A DNA stretch of 64,000 nt, from assembly GCA_947493885.1 (NCBI GenBank), contig CANLTE010000005.1:186001-250000 (forward strand), in the 5' to 3' direction. Made by a program: the position numbers and the translations under genes. The notes beneath the pieces are model-generated. The model ran no database searches. It saw nothing but the letters and a program-made list of their open reading frames with translations, and was not told the origin of the DNA. Each line of letters starts with the position of its first letter. Within the stretch, counting starts at the first letter, position 1. Positions 35,958-44,816 of the stretch are shown here, piece after piece. This stretch comes from an uncultured Maribacter sp. GTDB lineage: Bacteria; Bacteroidota; Bacteroidia; Flavobacteriales; Flavobacteriaceae.

Positions 35958-37274
35958 ATGGAATTAAAAGACAAATTAGTTTCTTCTTTTATGGCTTTCG
36001 AGAATACTGTGGATTTAGATAGTCCTATTCACGAAATTCGTTCGGAAGCAATTAAGAATTTTGAAAATAAAGGTTTTCCCACCAAAAAGGATGAAGCCTG
36101 GAAATACACATCGTTAAATAGCCTTCGAAAAATTGATTTCAGTATTTTTCCTAAGGCAGATAATGCTATTGAGTATAAAGATGTTAAAAAGTACTTTTTA
36201 CATGAAATAGATACTTATAAAATTGTTTTTATTGACGGTATTTATAGTTCTTTTTTATCTGAAACTACCCACGATGGTGTTGATGTTTGTTTAATGAGTT
36301 CTGCACTCACTAAACCAATGTATAAGCAAATTATTGAGCTTTATTTTAATAAAGTTGCCTCTAAAGATGAATCACTAACCTCTTTAAACACTGCATTTAG
36401 TAGAGAGGGTGCTTACATTTATATTCCTAAAGGAAAAATGCCCAAAAAGCCTATTGAGATTATAAACTTTGCTACTGGCAATGAAGCTTCTTTAATGATT
36501 CAGCCGCGAAATTTAGTTATTGCTGAAGAAAACGCAGAGTTACAAATTATTGAAAGACACCAAAGCTTAACAAGTAATGCTGTTTTAACTAACTCCGTTA
36601 CTGAAATATTTGCCGCTAAAGATGCTATAGTAGATTACTATAAAGTTCAAAATGATAATGCAAACGCATCATTAATTGACAACACATATATAGACCAAAA
36701 AGGAAATAGTGCTGTTAAAGTACATACCTTCTCTTTTGGCGGAAAGCTTATTCGTAATAACCTAAATTTCTTTCAAAACGGAGAGCATATAGACTCTACA
36801 ATGAAAGGAGTAACTATTTTAGGGGAGAAACAGCATGTAGATCATCATACTTTAGTTCATCATATAGAACCAAATTGTGAAAGTCACCAAGATTATAAGG
36901 GTATTTACGGTGAAAAGTCTACAGGTGTTTTTAACGGAAAAATTATAGTTGAAAAATTGGCTCAAAAAACCAACGCTTTTCAACAAAACAATAATATTTT
37001 AATAAGTGATAAGGCATCAATTAATACAAAGCCGCAATTAGAAATTTTTGCTGATGATGTAAAGTGTTCACATGGTTGTACCATTGGTCAATTAGATGAA
37101 GACGCTTTATTCTACTTACAATCCAGAGGAATTCCTAAAAAGGAAGCACGCGCACTTTTAATGTATGCTTTTGCAAACAACGTTTTAGAAAGTGTTCGTA
37201 TTCCTGAGTTAAAGACAAGAATAAATAAACTAATTGCTAAAAAACTAGGGGTTAACCTTGGTTTTGATTTGTAG
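35958..37274 (+). CDS. sufD: Fe-S cluster assembly protein SufD
   Basis: Third subunit of the SufBC2D scaffold, 438 residues, a SufB paralogue. Family regions are TKKDEAWKYTSLNSLRKIDF at the N terminus, AYIYIPKGKMPKKPIEIINF, HIDSTMKGVTILGEKQHVDH and DVKCSHGCTIGQLDEDALFY near the C terminus, which includes the conserved histidine/cysteine stretch. It begins shortly after the first four-helix-bundle gene and ends 5 bases before sufS. Confidence 0.95.
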   Translation: MELKDKLVSSFMAFENTVDLDSPIHEIRSEAIKNFENKGFPTKKDEAWKYTSLNSLRKIDFSIFPKADNAIEYKDVKKYFLHEIDTYKIVFIDGIYSSFLSETTHDGVDVCLMSSALTKPMYKQIIELYFNKVASKDESLTSLNTAFSREGAYIYIPKGKMPKKPIEIINFATGNEASLMIQPRNLVIAEENAELQIIERHQSLTSNAVLTNSVTEIFAAKDAIVDYYKVQNDNANASLIDNTYIDQKGNSAVKVHTFSFGGKLIRNNLNFFQNGEHIDSTMKGVTILGEKQHVDHHTLVHHIEPNCESHQDYKGIYGEKSTGVFNGKIIVEKLAQKTNAFQQNNNILISDKASINTKPQLEIFADDVKCSHGCTIGQLDEDALFYLQSRGIPKKEARALLMYAFANNVLESVRIPELKTRINKLIAKKLGVNLGFDL

Positions 37275-37279
37275 TAAAA

Positions 37280-38503
37280 ATGAACGATACTTTTAATGTT
37301 TCCTCTATTCGTCGAGATTTTCCCATTTTAAGCCGAGAGGTTAACGGAAAACCATTAGTGTATTTTGACAATGCCGCTACATCTCAAACTCCACAACAAG
37401 TTATTGATGTTATTGTAGATTATTACAGCAGCTACAATGCAAATATTCATCGTGGAGTGCATGCATTATCACAAGAGGCAACAGACAAGTATGAGCAAGC
37501 ACGACATACGATACAGAAGCATTTTAATATTGCAAAAGCTCATGAAGTAATTTTCACTTCCGGAACTACACATAGTATCAATTTAGTTGCCAACGGATTT
37601 TCAGCTCTTTTACTGTCAGGAGATGAAATTATTGTTTCTGCGTTGGAGCATCACTCAAACATTGTGCCTTGGCAAATGTTATGTGAACGTACTGGAGCTG
37701 TGTTAAAAGTTATTCCCATGAATTTAGATGGAGAACTTTTAATGGATGCCTATCAAAATTTACTTTCAACAAAAACCAAATTAGTTTTTTGCAATCATGT
37801 TTCTAATGCCTTAGGAACTGTAAACCCAATTAAACAGATAATTAATAAAGCACATGAGGTTGGTGCTGCTGTTTTAATTGATGGTGCTCAGGCAGCTCCC
37901 CATATAAAAGCTGACATGCAAGAGCTAAATGTTGATTTTTATACAGTTTCTGCACATAAAATGTGTGGTCCAACTGGAGCTGGTATGCTCTATGGCAAAG
38001 AAGAATGGCTTAACAAATTACCTCCCTACCAAGGAGGTGGTGAAATGATTGCCGAAGTTACCTTCGAAAAAACTACTTATGCAGACTTACCGCATAAATT
38101 TGAAGCCGGAACACCAAATATTTGTGGTGGAATAGCATTTGCTGCCGCATTAGATTATATGAACGGAATTGGATTTCAAACAATTGCCGAATATGAGCAT
38201 GAACTCCTATCCTACGCAACAGAGCAACTCTTAACCATAGACAAACTCAAAATATACGGTACTGCTAAAGAAAAAACATCTGTAATTTCTTTTAATATAG
38301 AAGGTCTGCACCCTTATGATATAGGAAGTATTCTAGATAAATTAGGCGTTGCTGTTAGAACAGGACATCATTGTGCGCAACCTATTATGGACTTCTATAA
38401 AATTCCAGGAACTATCCGTGCAAGTTTTAGTTTTTACAACACGAAAGATGAAATAGATATCTTGGTCGAGGGCGTTAAACGTGCGCAAAACATGCTTCAA
38501 TAG
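37280..38503 (+). CDS. sufS: Cysteine desulfurase SufS
   Basis: PLP enzyme that removes sulfur from cysteine for cluster building, 407 residues. It has YFDNAATSQTPQQV at the N terminus, the PLP lysine in VSAHKMCGPTGAG, and the catalytic cysteine in VRTGHHCAQPIMDFY. The RTGHHCAQP context is the group II (SufS) type, which works with SufE as sulfur acceptor. It follows sufD by 5 bases. sufE, downstream, has its own promoter candidate. Confidence 0.96.
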   Translation: MNDTFNVSSIRRDFPILSREVNGKPLVYFDNAATSQTPQQVIDVIVDYYSSYNANIHRGVHALSQEATDKYEQARHTIQKHFNIAKAHEVIFTSGTTHSINLVANGFSALLLSGDEIIVSALEHHSNIVPWQMLCERTGAVLKVIPMNLDGELLMDAYQNLLSTKTKLVFCNHVSNALGTVNPIKQIINKAHEVGAAVLIDGAQAAPHIKADMQELNVDFYTVSAHKMCGPTGAGMLYGKEEWLNKLPPYQGGGEMIAEVTFEKTTYADLPHKFEAGTPNICGGIAFAAALDYMNGIGFQTIAEYEHELLSYATEQLLTIDKLKIYGTAKEKTSVISFNIEGLHPYDIGSILDKLGVAVRTGHHCAQPIMDFYKIPGTIRASFSFYNTKDEIDILVEGVKRAQNMLQ

Positions 38504-38531
38504 CCTAACCAGTTATCATTATCTTAAATTG

Positions 38532-38562
38532 TTGGCAACCACTAACACTTATTGTACTTTTG
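38532..38562 (+). promoter_or_regulatory. Internal promoter candidate before sufE
   Basis: TTG at 38532-38534, a 20-base spacer and TACTTTTG at 38555-38562 match the Bacteroidota promoter. It lies in the 74-base gap between sufS and sufE, so the downstream genes may be expressed apart from the main suf transcript. Confidence 0.6.
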
Positions 38563-38577
38563 TATAAAATATAGCAA

Positions 38578-39000
38578 ATGAGCATAAAGGAAATACAGGA
38601 AGAAATTGTTGATGAATTTTCAATGTTTGACGATTGGATGCAACGCTATGAATATATGATTGAGTTAGGAAAATCACTTCCTTTAATTGAAGACCAATAC
38701 AAAACTGATGATAATATTATAAAAGGTTGTCAAAGTAAAGTATGGGTTCATGCCGAATTAGATAATGATAAATTGGTTTTTACAGCAGATAGCGATGCAA
38801 TTATAACGAAAGGTATAATTGCAATATTAATTCGTTCATTCAGTGAACAAAAACCGCAAGACATTATTGATGCTAACACCAATTTTATTGATGAAATTGG
38901 TTTAAAAGAACATTTGTCTCCTACTAGAGCAAATGGATTAGTGAGTATGATTAAGCAGCTTAAGTTATATGCTGTAGCATACCAAACACAACTTAAATAA
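38578..39000 (+). CDS. sufE: Sulfur acceptor protein SufE
   Basis: Accepts persulfide sulfur from SufS and passes it to the SufB scaffold; 140 residues. The start IQEEIVDEFSMFDDWMQRYE is characteristic, and the acceptor cysteine lies in IIKGCQSKVWVHAE. The end includes ANGLVSMIKQLKLYA, also conserved. It is separated from the SufT-like gene by 8 bases. Confidence 0.95.
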   Translation: MSIKEIQEEIVDEFSMFDDWMQRYEYMIELGKSLPLIEDQYKTDDNIIKGCQSKVWVHAELDNDKLVFTADSDAIITKGIIAILIRSFSEQKPQDIIDANTNFIDEIGLKEHLSPTRANGLVSMIKQLKLYAVAYQTQLK

Positions 39001-39008
39001 AATATCAT

Positions 39009-39326
39009 ATGAGTATCGATACGAAAGAACTAGGAGAAAAAATCGTAAATGTTTTAAAAACCATTTACGATCCAGAAATACCTGTTGACATTTACGAGTT
39101 GGGATTAATTTATGACGTTTTTGTAAATGAAGATAATCAAGTTAAAATATTAATGACCCTAACTTCTCCCAACTGCCCTGTTGCGGAGAGTTTACCAGCT
39201 GAAGTAGAAGAGAAAGTAAAATCATTAGATGCCGTTACCGATGCTGAAGTTGAAATTACTTTTGATCCACCTTGGACTCAAGATTTAATGAGTGAAGAAG
39301 CCAAACTAGAAATAGGACTTCTATAA
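39009..39326 (+). CDS. sufT: SUF-system MIP18/DUF59 protein (SufT-like)
   Basis: A 105-residue protein of the MIP18/DUF59 family that helps mature Fe-S proteins. The core is VLKTIYDPEIPVDIYELGLI, TLTSPNCPVAESLPAEVE with its conserved cysteine, and ITFDPPWTQDLMSEEAK. Its position as the last functional member of the suf cluster supports the SufT assignment. The symbol is by analogy; the protein is a single domain, shorter than some named SufT proteins. Confidence 0.88.
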   Translation: MSIDTKELGEKIVNVLKTIYDPEIPVDIYELGLIYDVFVNEDNQVKILMTLTSPNCPVAESLPAEVEEKVKSLDAVTDAEVEITFDPPWTQDLMSEEAKLEIGLL

Positions 39327-39332
39327 GGAGTC

Positions 39333-39728
39333 AGATTTAAGAACTAAGTTAATGGAATGAGTAAGGGTTTTGAGCAAATTATATCATGGCAAAAAGCTCG
39401 GCAATTAAATAAAGAAATATATGCTATTACTCAAAAGCTTAACTTCAATAAAGATTTCGGATTACGAAATCAAATCAGACGGGCGTCAATATCGATATCT
39501 TCAAATATAGCAGAGGGTTATGGAAGAAAATCAAATAAAGAGTTTATCTATTTTCTTAATATCGCACAAGCATCTTGTTACGAGGTGAAATCACAGTTAT
39601 ATTTAGCTTTAGATATTTTGTATATTTCAGAAGCTGAATTCCATTTTAGCATTTGTGATGAAATATCTAAAACAATATTTGGACTAATACGGCACTTGGA
39701 AAAAACTGATGTCTGACTTCTTAAATCT
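39333..39728 (+). repeat. Inverted repeat bracketing the second S23-type gene
   Basis: AGATTTAAGAA at 39333-39343 and its exact complement TTCTTAAATCT at 39718-39728 flank the four-helix-bundle gene. The left arm begins 7 bases after the sufT-like stop, and the right arm lies 16 bases before the DUF2480 start. The layout repeats that of the first copy, with a different arm sequence. Confidence 0.6.
39357..39716 (+). CDS. Four-helix-bundle protein (S23 / TIGR02436 family), copy 2
   Basis: A 119-residue member of the same family as the protein at 35562, about half identical to it. The hallmark here is RRASISISSNIAEGYGRKS, then EFIYFLNIAQASCYEVKSQL and LYLALDILYI. It lies between the sufT-like gene and the DUF2480 gene in the same direction and is bracketed by an 11-bp perfect inverted repeat. 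The divergence between copies suggests separate arrivals or an old duplication. Function is unknown. Confidence 0.92.
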   Translation: MSKGFEQIISWQKARQLNKEIYAITQKLNFNKDFGLRNQIRRASISISSNIAEGYGRKSNKEFIYFLNIAQASCYEVKSQLYLALDILYISEAEFHFSICDEISKTIFGLIRHLEKTDV

Positions 39729-39743
39729 TACTAACTGAAAGTG

Positions 39744-40247
39744 ATGGATGAAATTGTAAATAGAGTTGCTCAAAGCAAATTAATCACTATTAACCTTGAG
39801 GATTATTATCCCGAAGGTAAACGCATCTTGCTAGATATTAAAGATTGGTTATACGAAGGTGTAATCTTAAAAGAAAAAGATTTTAGAGAACATGTAGCCG
39901 AACACAATTGGGAACAATATCAAAATGCCTATGTTGCCCTCCATTGCTCCGAAGAGGCAATTATTCCTGGATGGGCATATATGTTAGTAGCTACCCAACT
40001 TCATCCTTTTGCCAAACTTACCGTTCAAGGAAACTTGGAACAATTGGAAACCTCTATTTATCAATCTATAATTGAAAAAATTGATGTTTCTACATTTATA
40101 GACAAGCCTGTAATTATAAAAGGTTGTACTAACAAGCCAGTACCGCCAAATGCATATTTATGGTTAACCGCTAAAATTCAATCTGTTGCCAAAAGCGTTA
40201 TGTATGGAGAAGCCTGCTCTTCAGTTCCTTTATTTAAAAAAAAATAA
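39744..40247 (+). CDS. DUF2480 family protein
   Basis: A 167-residue cytosolic protein of the DUF2480 family, found almost only in Bacteroidota and frequently next to suf genes. It contains no recognised catalytic motif; conserved-looking pieces are INLEDYYPEGKRILLDIKDW, HCSEEAIIPGWAYMLVATQL and VIIKGCTNKPVPPNAYLWLT. The location suggests a link with Fe-S assembly, which is guilt by association only. I start at the ATG at 39744; the GTG immediately before is in frame. Confidence 0.88.
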   Translation: MDEIVNRVAQSKLITINLEDYYPEGKRILLDIKDWLYEGVILKEKDFREHVAEHNWEQYQNAYVALHCSEEAIIPGWAYMLVATQLHPFAKLTVQGNLEQLETSIYQSIIEKIDVSTFIDKPVIIKGCTNKPVPPNAYLWLTAKIQSVAKSVMYGEACSSVPLFKKK

Positions 40248-40318
40248 ATTATTCTTTACATATGTGACTTTTAGTACATTTACGGTTCTAAAAAAATAAA
40301 CACTTAACAAATTACATT

Positions 40319-41248
40319 ATGAAAAAAGTATTATTCGCGTTAATTGCTGTATTTGCGCTCTCAAGTACTTATGCTCAAACGTTAGAAGAATTAAAGGCTG
40401 AACAAACCCCAAAAAAAGACTCCATTGCGGCTATCCAGGCAAGAGTTGATGCCTTACAAGCTAAAATTGATGCCTTACCAGGGTGGAAAAAAGGCGCTTT
40501 TGGTACCATTGGTGCTAACCTTTCTGGATTTAGTAATTGGTATGCACAAGGCACACCAAATAACGCTTCTGGAAATATAGGTATTACTGTAAACGGTTTT
40601 GCCAACCTAACAGAAGAAAAGTTTTTCTGGAGAAACGCGGCCAATGTTAATTTAGGTTGGGTAAAATTTGATGATAAGGATAATTCTGAAGATGATGATA
40701 GCTTTAAAGAAGCTACAGATGTTTTCACTATATCGTCATTATACGGTCGCAGATTAAATAAAAGTTTCGCAATTTCTGCCTTAGGTGAGTATAGAACTAC
40801 AATCTTAAACAACTTTAACGACCCTGGATATTTAGATTTAGGTATTGGTGCTACTTGGACACCTATTCAAGATTTAGTTGTAGTTATTCACCCATTAAAC
40901 TACAATTTTGTTTTTGCTAAAAACGACGCTGCATTTGATTCCTCTTTAGGTGCTAAAATTGTTGCAGATTATACAAGGCAAATAGGTAAAGTAAACTTTA
41001 AGTCTAACTTTTCTACTTTTCAGAGTTATAAAGATGGTGATTTATCTAACTGGACATGGATTAACTCTTTTGGATATACTATCTGGAAAGGAATTGGTTT
41101 AGGTTTTGAATTTGGGTTAAGAGACAATAAGCAGGAGGCTTTAAATTATGAGCTTACTCGTGCTGGCGGAGATGTTAATGCTACTTTTGATAGTGTTGAT
41201 AACGAATTGCAAACGTACTGGCTATTTGGCCTTAACTATGCTTTCTAA
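40319..41248 (+). CDS. DUF3078 family exported protein
   Basis: A 309-residue protein with a clear signal peptide (KKVLFALIAVFALSSTYAQ). A short coiled-coil-like stretch follows (AAIQARVDALQAKIDALPGW), then alternating hydrophobic and polar strands typical of an outer-membrane beta barrel, ending LFGLNYAF with a terminal phenylalanine. It belongs to the DUF3078 family of Bacteroidota, of unknown function. The gene has its own upstream gap and a strong palindromic terminator. Confidence 0.88.
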   Translation: MKKVLFALIAVFALSSTYAQTLEELKAEQTPKKDSIAAIQARVDALQAKIDALPGWKKGAFGTIGANLSGFSNWYAQGTPNNASGNIGITVNGFANLTEEKFFWRNAANVNLGWVKFDDKDNSEDDDSFKEATDVFTISSLYGRRLNKSFAISALGEYRTTILNNFNDPGYLDLGIGATWTPIQDLVVVIHPLNYNFVFAKNDAAFDSSLGAKIVADYTRQIGKVNFKSNFSTFQSYKDGDLSNWTWINSFGYTIWKGIGLGFEFGLRDNKQEALNYELTRAGGDVNATFDSVDNELQTYWLFGLNYAF

Positions 41249-41271
41249 CAAAAAAATTAAAAGTATATATT

Positions 41272-41297
41272 AAAGCTCCTCATATGAGGAGCTTTTG
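41272..41297 (+). terminator. Terminator after the DUF3078 gene
   Basis: AAAGCTCCTCAT and ATGAGGAGCTTT form a perfect 12-bp palindrome ending in a T-rich tail (TTTTGTTTTT). Confidence 0.85.
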
Positions 41298-41333
41298 TTT
41301 TTATACCAACTACAGATTCTACATATAAAAAAA

Positions 41334-41350
41334 GCCCTTTTTTCAAAGGG
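41334..41350. terminator. Second hairpin in the convergent region, probably for hflX
   Basis: GCCCTTT and AAAGGGC form a 7-bp stem around TTC, with A/T tracts on both sides. It could end leftward transcription from hflX and also back up the DUF3078 terminator, although it is 260 bases from the hflX stop. Confidence 0.6.
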
Positions 41351-41613
41351 CCTCATTTTTTTGATAAGTAGGTTTTTTTGTAAGATTGGGTAATCTTTTT
41401 TTACTTTGGTTAAGTATCGATTTTTGGGGAAATCAACACTACATTTTCGGTTAAGCTCTGACAATGTATTTGGGTAAAACACTATCACTTAATTACACTC
41501 CAAAGATATAATACCTCTTAAGTTTTTGCGCAATTTATGTTGTGAACCCAGCCTAAAATGTTGTGAAAAAAATCAAGTGCTTAAAATCATCGATGAACTA
41601 CATAATTCAGATG

Positions 41614-42825
41614 CTAATACTCATCCAAATGCTCTGGATATAAAAAGTTATTATACGGAAAGCGCGTTACATGAATATCTCGAACCTCATCATAAACACG
41701 TTTACGAAACTCATCTAAATTCTCTTTATTTAGTGCCGAAATAAATAATGCCCTGTCCCCTACTTTTTCCATCCAGGTTTGTTTCCATTCACCAATGGTA
41801 AAATGTTTAGTCGTTCTTTCGGTTACCAAATCATCATCCTCAATTGTTTCGTGCTGATATTGATCAATTTTATTAAAAACCATGATGGTTTTTTTATCCA
41901 CACTTTTTATTTCAGATAGAATTTGATTCACGGAGTCTATGTGCTCTTCAAATTGAGGATGAGATATATCTACCACATGCAACAACAAATCGGCCTCACG
42001 AACCTCGTCCAAGGTGCTTTTAAAGCTCTCTACCAACTGCGTGGGTAATTTTCTTATGAAACCTACCGTGTCACTTAAAAGAAAGGGGAGGTTACCAATA
42101 ACCACTTTACGAACCGTAGTATCCAAAGTTGCAAAAAGCTTATTTTCGGCAAATACCTCACTTTTACTAATCACATTCATTAAAGTAGATTTCCCTACAT
42201 TGGTATACCCCACTAATGCAACACGCACCAAAGCCCCACGATTACCTCGTTGGGTTTCCATTTGCCTATCAATTTTTAAAAGCTTCTTTTTTAGTAACGT
42301 AATACGGTCACGAACTATACGCCTATCGGTTTCTATTTCTGTTTCACCAGGTCCACGCATTCCAATACCCCCTTTTTGACGCTCAAGGTGAGTCCATAAA
42401 CCTGTTAGTCTTGGTAAAAGATATTCGTACTGAGCAAGCTCAACCTGTGTTCTTGCATAACTTGTTTGCGCCCGCTGTGCGAAAATATCCAGAATTAAAC
42501 TCGTACGATCTATAATTTTACAGCGCAGTTGTTTTTCAATATTTCGTTGTTGCCCAGGAGAAAGCTCATCATCAAAAATTACCGAACCTACTTCTTTTTC
42601 CTTTACAAAGGCCTCTATCTCCAACATTTTTCCACTACCAATTAATGTTTTTGGATTGGGAACATCCATGCGTTGTACATAGCGTTTAATAACTTCACCA
42701 CCGGCAGTATAGGTAAGAAATTCTAATTCGTCCAAATACTCAGTTACTTTTACTTCGTTCTGCTCTTTATTAATAACTCCAATAAGAACCGCTTTTTCGT
42801 ATTCGTGTTTCTTCTTCTCTAGCAT
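41614..42825 (-). CDS. hflX: GTPase HflX
   Basis: Ribosome-associated GTPase of about 403 residues that splits stalled or stressed ribosomes. The N-terminal HflX domain includes TLIGSGKMLEIEAF and the conserved VIFDDELSPGQQRNIEK. A coiled linker follows and leads to GERE-like GMRGPGETEIETDRR. The GTPase motifs are GYTNVGKST (G1), DTVGFIRKLP (G3) and NKIDQY (G4). I chose the ATG at 42825 over a TTG six codons upstream. The gene is monocistronic and divergent from the endonuclease-like gene. Confidence 0.94.
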   Translation of the reverse strand: MLEKKKHEYEKAVLIGVINKEQNEVKVTEYLDELEFLTYTAGGEVIKRYVQRMDVPNPKTLIGSGKMLEIEAFVKEKEVGSVIFDDELSPGQQRNIEKQLRCKIIDRTSLILDIFAQRAQTSYARTQVELAQYEYLLPRLTGLWTHLERQKGGIGMRGPGETEIETDRRIVRDRITLLKKKLLKIDRQMETQRGNRGALVRVALVGYTNVGKSTLMNVISKSEVFAENKLFATLDTTVRKVVIGNLPFLLSDTVGFIRKLPTQLVESFKSTLDEVREADLLLHVVDISHPQFEEHIDSVNQILSEIKSVDKKTIMVFNKIDQYQHETIEDDDLVTERTTKHFTIGEWKQTWMEKVGDRALFISALNKENLDEFRKRVYDEVRDIHVTRFPYNNFLYPEHLDEY

Positions 42826-42898
42826 AGAATGTATAAAGTGCAAAATTAAACAAATCAGCTAAGCTATTTTACTAAATTTGCTCACCTAAAAGATAATA

Positions 42899-43876
42899 AT
42901 GAGCTTTTCAGTTTTTAAGAGAGAGAAAAAGGCAAACCTTTACACTGTTGCGTTTTATAATTTAGAAAATCTTTTTGATGTTAAAGATGATGAAGATACC
43001 TTAGATGATGATTTTACACCTGACGGATATAAAAATTGGACAAAAAAAAGATATCATAAAAAACTCTCGAAACTTTCTAAAACTATTTCTAAAATTGGAC
43101 TTGAATTCACCGAAAATCCTTCAATATTAATTGGGCTTGCAGAGGTTGAAAACAAAGAGGTTATAAAAGATTTGTTAAAAACAAAACCTCTTAAAGAATA
43201 TGACTATAGTTATATTCACTATGAGTCACCTGATGAACGTGGTATAGATACGGCTTTATTATACGATGATGAAAAATTTGAAGTTATACATTCTGAGCCT
43301 ATTCCGTTGTTAATTTATGATGACGAAGGGCAAAGAGATACTACAAGAGATATTTTATACGTAAAGGGTAGGTTAAATAAAGAAGAGGTTCACGTTTTTG
43401 TGAATCATTGGCCGTCCAGAAGAAGTGGAGAAGATGTCACACAAGAAAAACGTATTGCCGCCGCAGAAACTCTAAAAGCTTTTATGCGTAAAGTTGAAGA
43501 AACGCATTTAGACCCAAATTATATTGTAATGGGTGATTTTAACGCCAATCCGAATTCAGAAAGTATTAAGGTTTTATTAAAAGACTCCAACTTACATAAT
43601 CCTATGGAAAAATTACATTTTACAGCGGAACAAGGAACTTCAAACTATAATGGAAAATGGAGCATGTTTGACCAAATTCTTATCTCGTATAGTTTTTTAA
43701 ACTATGAAAAAAAGACACATAGTTTTGAACAAGCCAAAATATTTAACGAAGCATTTTTAAAAGAATATAAAGGAAAATACAAGGGCAATCCTTTTAGAAC
43801 CTACGCTGGCAAAAAATATTTAGGGGGTTATAGCGACCATTTTCCAGTGTACATTCAATTAAAATATAACGATTAG
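42899..43876 (+). CDS. Endonuclease/exonuclease/phosphatase family protein
   Basis: A 325-residue metal-dependent hydrolase with the DNase I/synaptojanin fold. Motifs include AFYNLENLFDV (first metal asparagine), IGLAEVENKEVI (metal glutamate), FVNHWPSRRSG (catalytic-region histidine), YIVMGDFNANPNS (aspartate and asparagine) and GGYSDHFPVY (final aspartate and histidine). No signal peptide is evident. Substrate, whether nucleic acid or phospholipid, cannot be told. A TAAATTTG box at 42873-42880 lies upstream, but no paired TTG was found. Confidence 0.92.
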   Translation: MSFSVFKREKKANLYTVAFYNLENLFDVKDDEDTLDDDFTPDGYKNWTKKRYHKKLSKLSKTISKIGLEFTENPSILIGLAEVENKEVIKDLLKTKPLKEYDYSYIHYESPDERGIDTALLYDDEKFEVIHSEPIPLLIYDDEGQRDTTRDILYVKGRLNKEEVHVFVNHWPSRRSGEDVTQEKRIAAAETLKAFMRKVEETHLDPNYIVMGDFNANPNSESIKVLLKDSNLHNPMEKLHFTAEQGTSNYNGKWSMFDQILISYSFLNYEKKTHSFEQAKIFNEAFLKEYKGKYKGNPFRTYAGKKYLGGYSDHFPVYIQLKYND

Positions 43877-43880
43877 TATC

Positions 43881-44594
43881 TTAAATTCTTTTTATTTCAG
43901 ATTCATCTAAAAGTTCATCGTTTCGTAAACGAAGAAATACTTGTGCCGTGGTAATTACATCTAACTCGCAATAGTTACAAATACGGTCTATATCCTTTTC
44001 ATTATAATACACCTCACGAACCATACTCCCATCAATATCCTCTTTAGGAGAAGGAATCCCCAAAACATTTGCCATAAGTTTAAGCGATGTATAGTGTTTG
44101 TAATCTCCAAATTTCCATAACTCCATAGTGTCTAAATGAGGTATTTCCCATGGTTTTTTACCAAAAAGATTCAGTTTATAAGGAAGCTCAATACCATGAA
44201 TAATCATTCTTCTAGCGATATACGGAAAATCAAATTCCTTGGCATTATGACCACAAAGTAAGTGCTTTGCTGAACCAAAATGCGTTTCTAACAAATTTTT
44301 AAACTCCTTTAAAAGTGTAGATTCCTCACCTTGAAAAGTAGTAACTCTAAAAGTTCTATGCTCCCCTTTAAAATTAAAATAGCCTACCGATATACATATG
44401 ATTTTACCAAATTCAGCCCAAATACCTGCTCTTTCATAAAATTCTTCAGCAGTAAAATCATCTTTACGCTGATATTGAGATTTATGTTCCCATAGTTCCT
44501 GTTTAGTAGCATCTAAATTATTATAATTTTCTTGCTCTGGAACCGTCTCTATATCTAAAAACAAAATATGTTCTAAACTAATTTTATACAGCAT
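43881..44594 (-). CDS. 3'-5' exonuclease (predicted PolB-like, DnaQ fold)
   Basis: A 237-residue exonuclease-fold protein similar to the proofreading domain of family B DNA polymerases but standing alone. Exo motif I is LFLDIETVPE, motif II is LCGHNAKEFDFPYIARR, and motif III is YCELDVITTAQVFLRL. It would remove nucleotides from 3' ends of DNA or RNA using two metal ions. The gene ends 4 bases from the convergent endonuclease/phosphatase gene. Function in repair is inferred from fold. Confidence 0.9.
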   Translation of the reverse strand: MLYKISLEHILFLDIETVPEQENYNNLDATKQELWEHKSQYQRKDDFTAEEFYERAGIWAEFGKIICISVGYFNFKGEHRTFRVTTFQGEESTLLKEFKNLLETHFGSAKHLLCGHNAKEFDFPYIARRMIIHGIELPYKLNLFGKKPWEIPHLDTMELWKFGDYKHYTSLKLMANVLGIPSPKEDIDGSMVREVYYNEKDIDRICNYCELDVITTAQVFLRLRNDELLDESEIKRI

Positions 44595-44816
44595 AGTGTC
44601 TAACTTTAATAGTAAATGGTTGTTTAAAATACAGATTTTAGATGATTTCTAGGTATTTTTAAAAAAACCAACTTGTGAGTCTGTTTTTTTGCTTTTAAAA
44701 CAGCCTTTAAATAGAGCATTAAAAGACTATTAAAAATAAAACATCGATGAAATACATGTTTCAAGAAGAAAATATAGCTTAAAAACACATAAACAAACTG
44801 AGTGGTTTGTAAAAAT

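Larger units (their letters stand above)
41249..41613. other. Gene-free convergent region with two terminators
   Basis: About 365 bases between the convergent DUF3078 and hflX genes. It holds two hairpins: one at 41272-41295 serving DUF3078 and one at 41334-41350. Open frames of about 70 residues occur but cross the hairpins or run antisense to hflX, and lack family resemblance. Nothing else was recognised. Confidence 0.6.

Noticed and set aside
35562-39716. 23S rRNA intervening sequence or diversity-generating retroelement
   Set aside because: Only the helical-bundle proteins are present. No rRNA sequence, reverse transcriptase or template repeat lies nearby.
41270-41488. 72-residue minus-strand frame between DUF3078 and hflX
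   Set aside because: It reads through two hairpin terminators and is of low-complexity composition with no family resemblance.
41526-41744. 72-residue plus-strand frame at the hflX 3' end
   Set aside because: More than half is antisense to conserved hflX sequence; it is likely a shadow.
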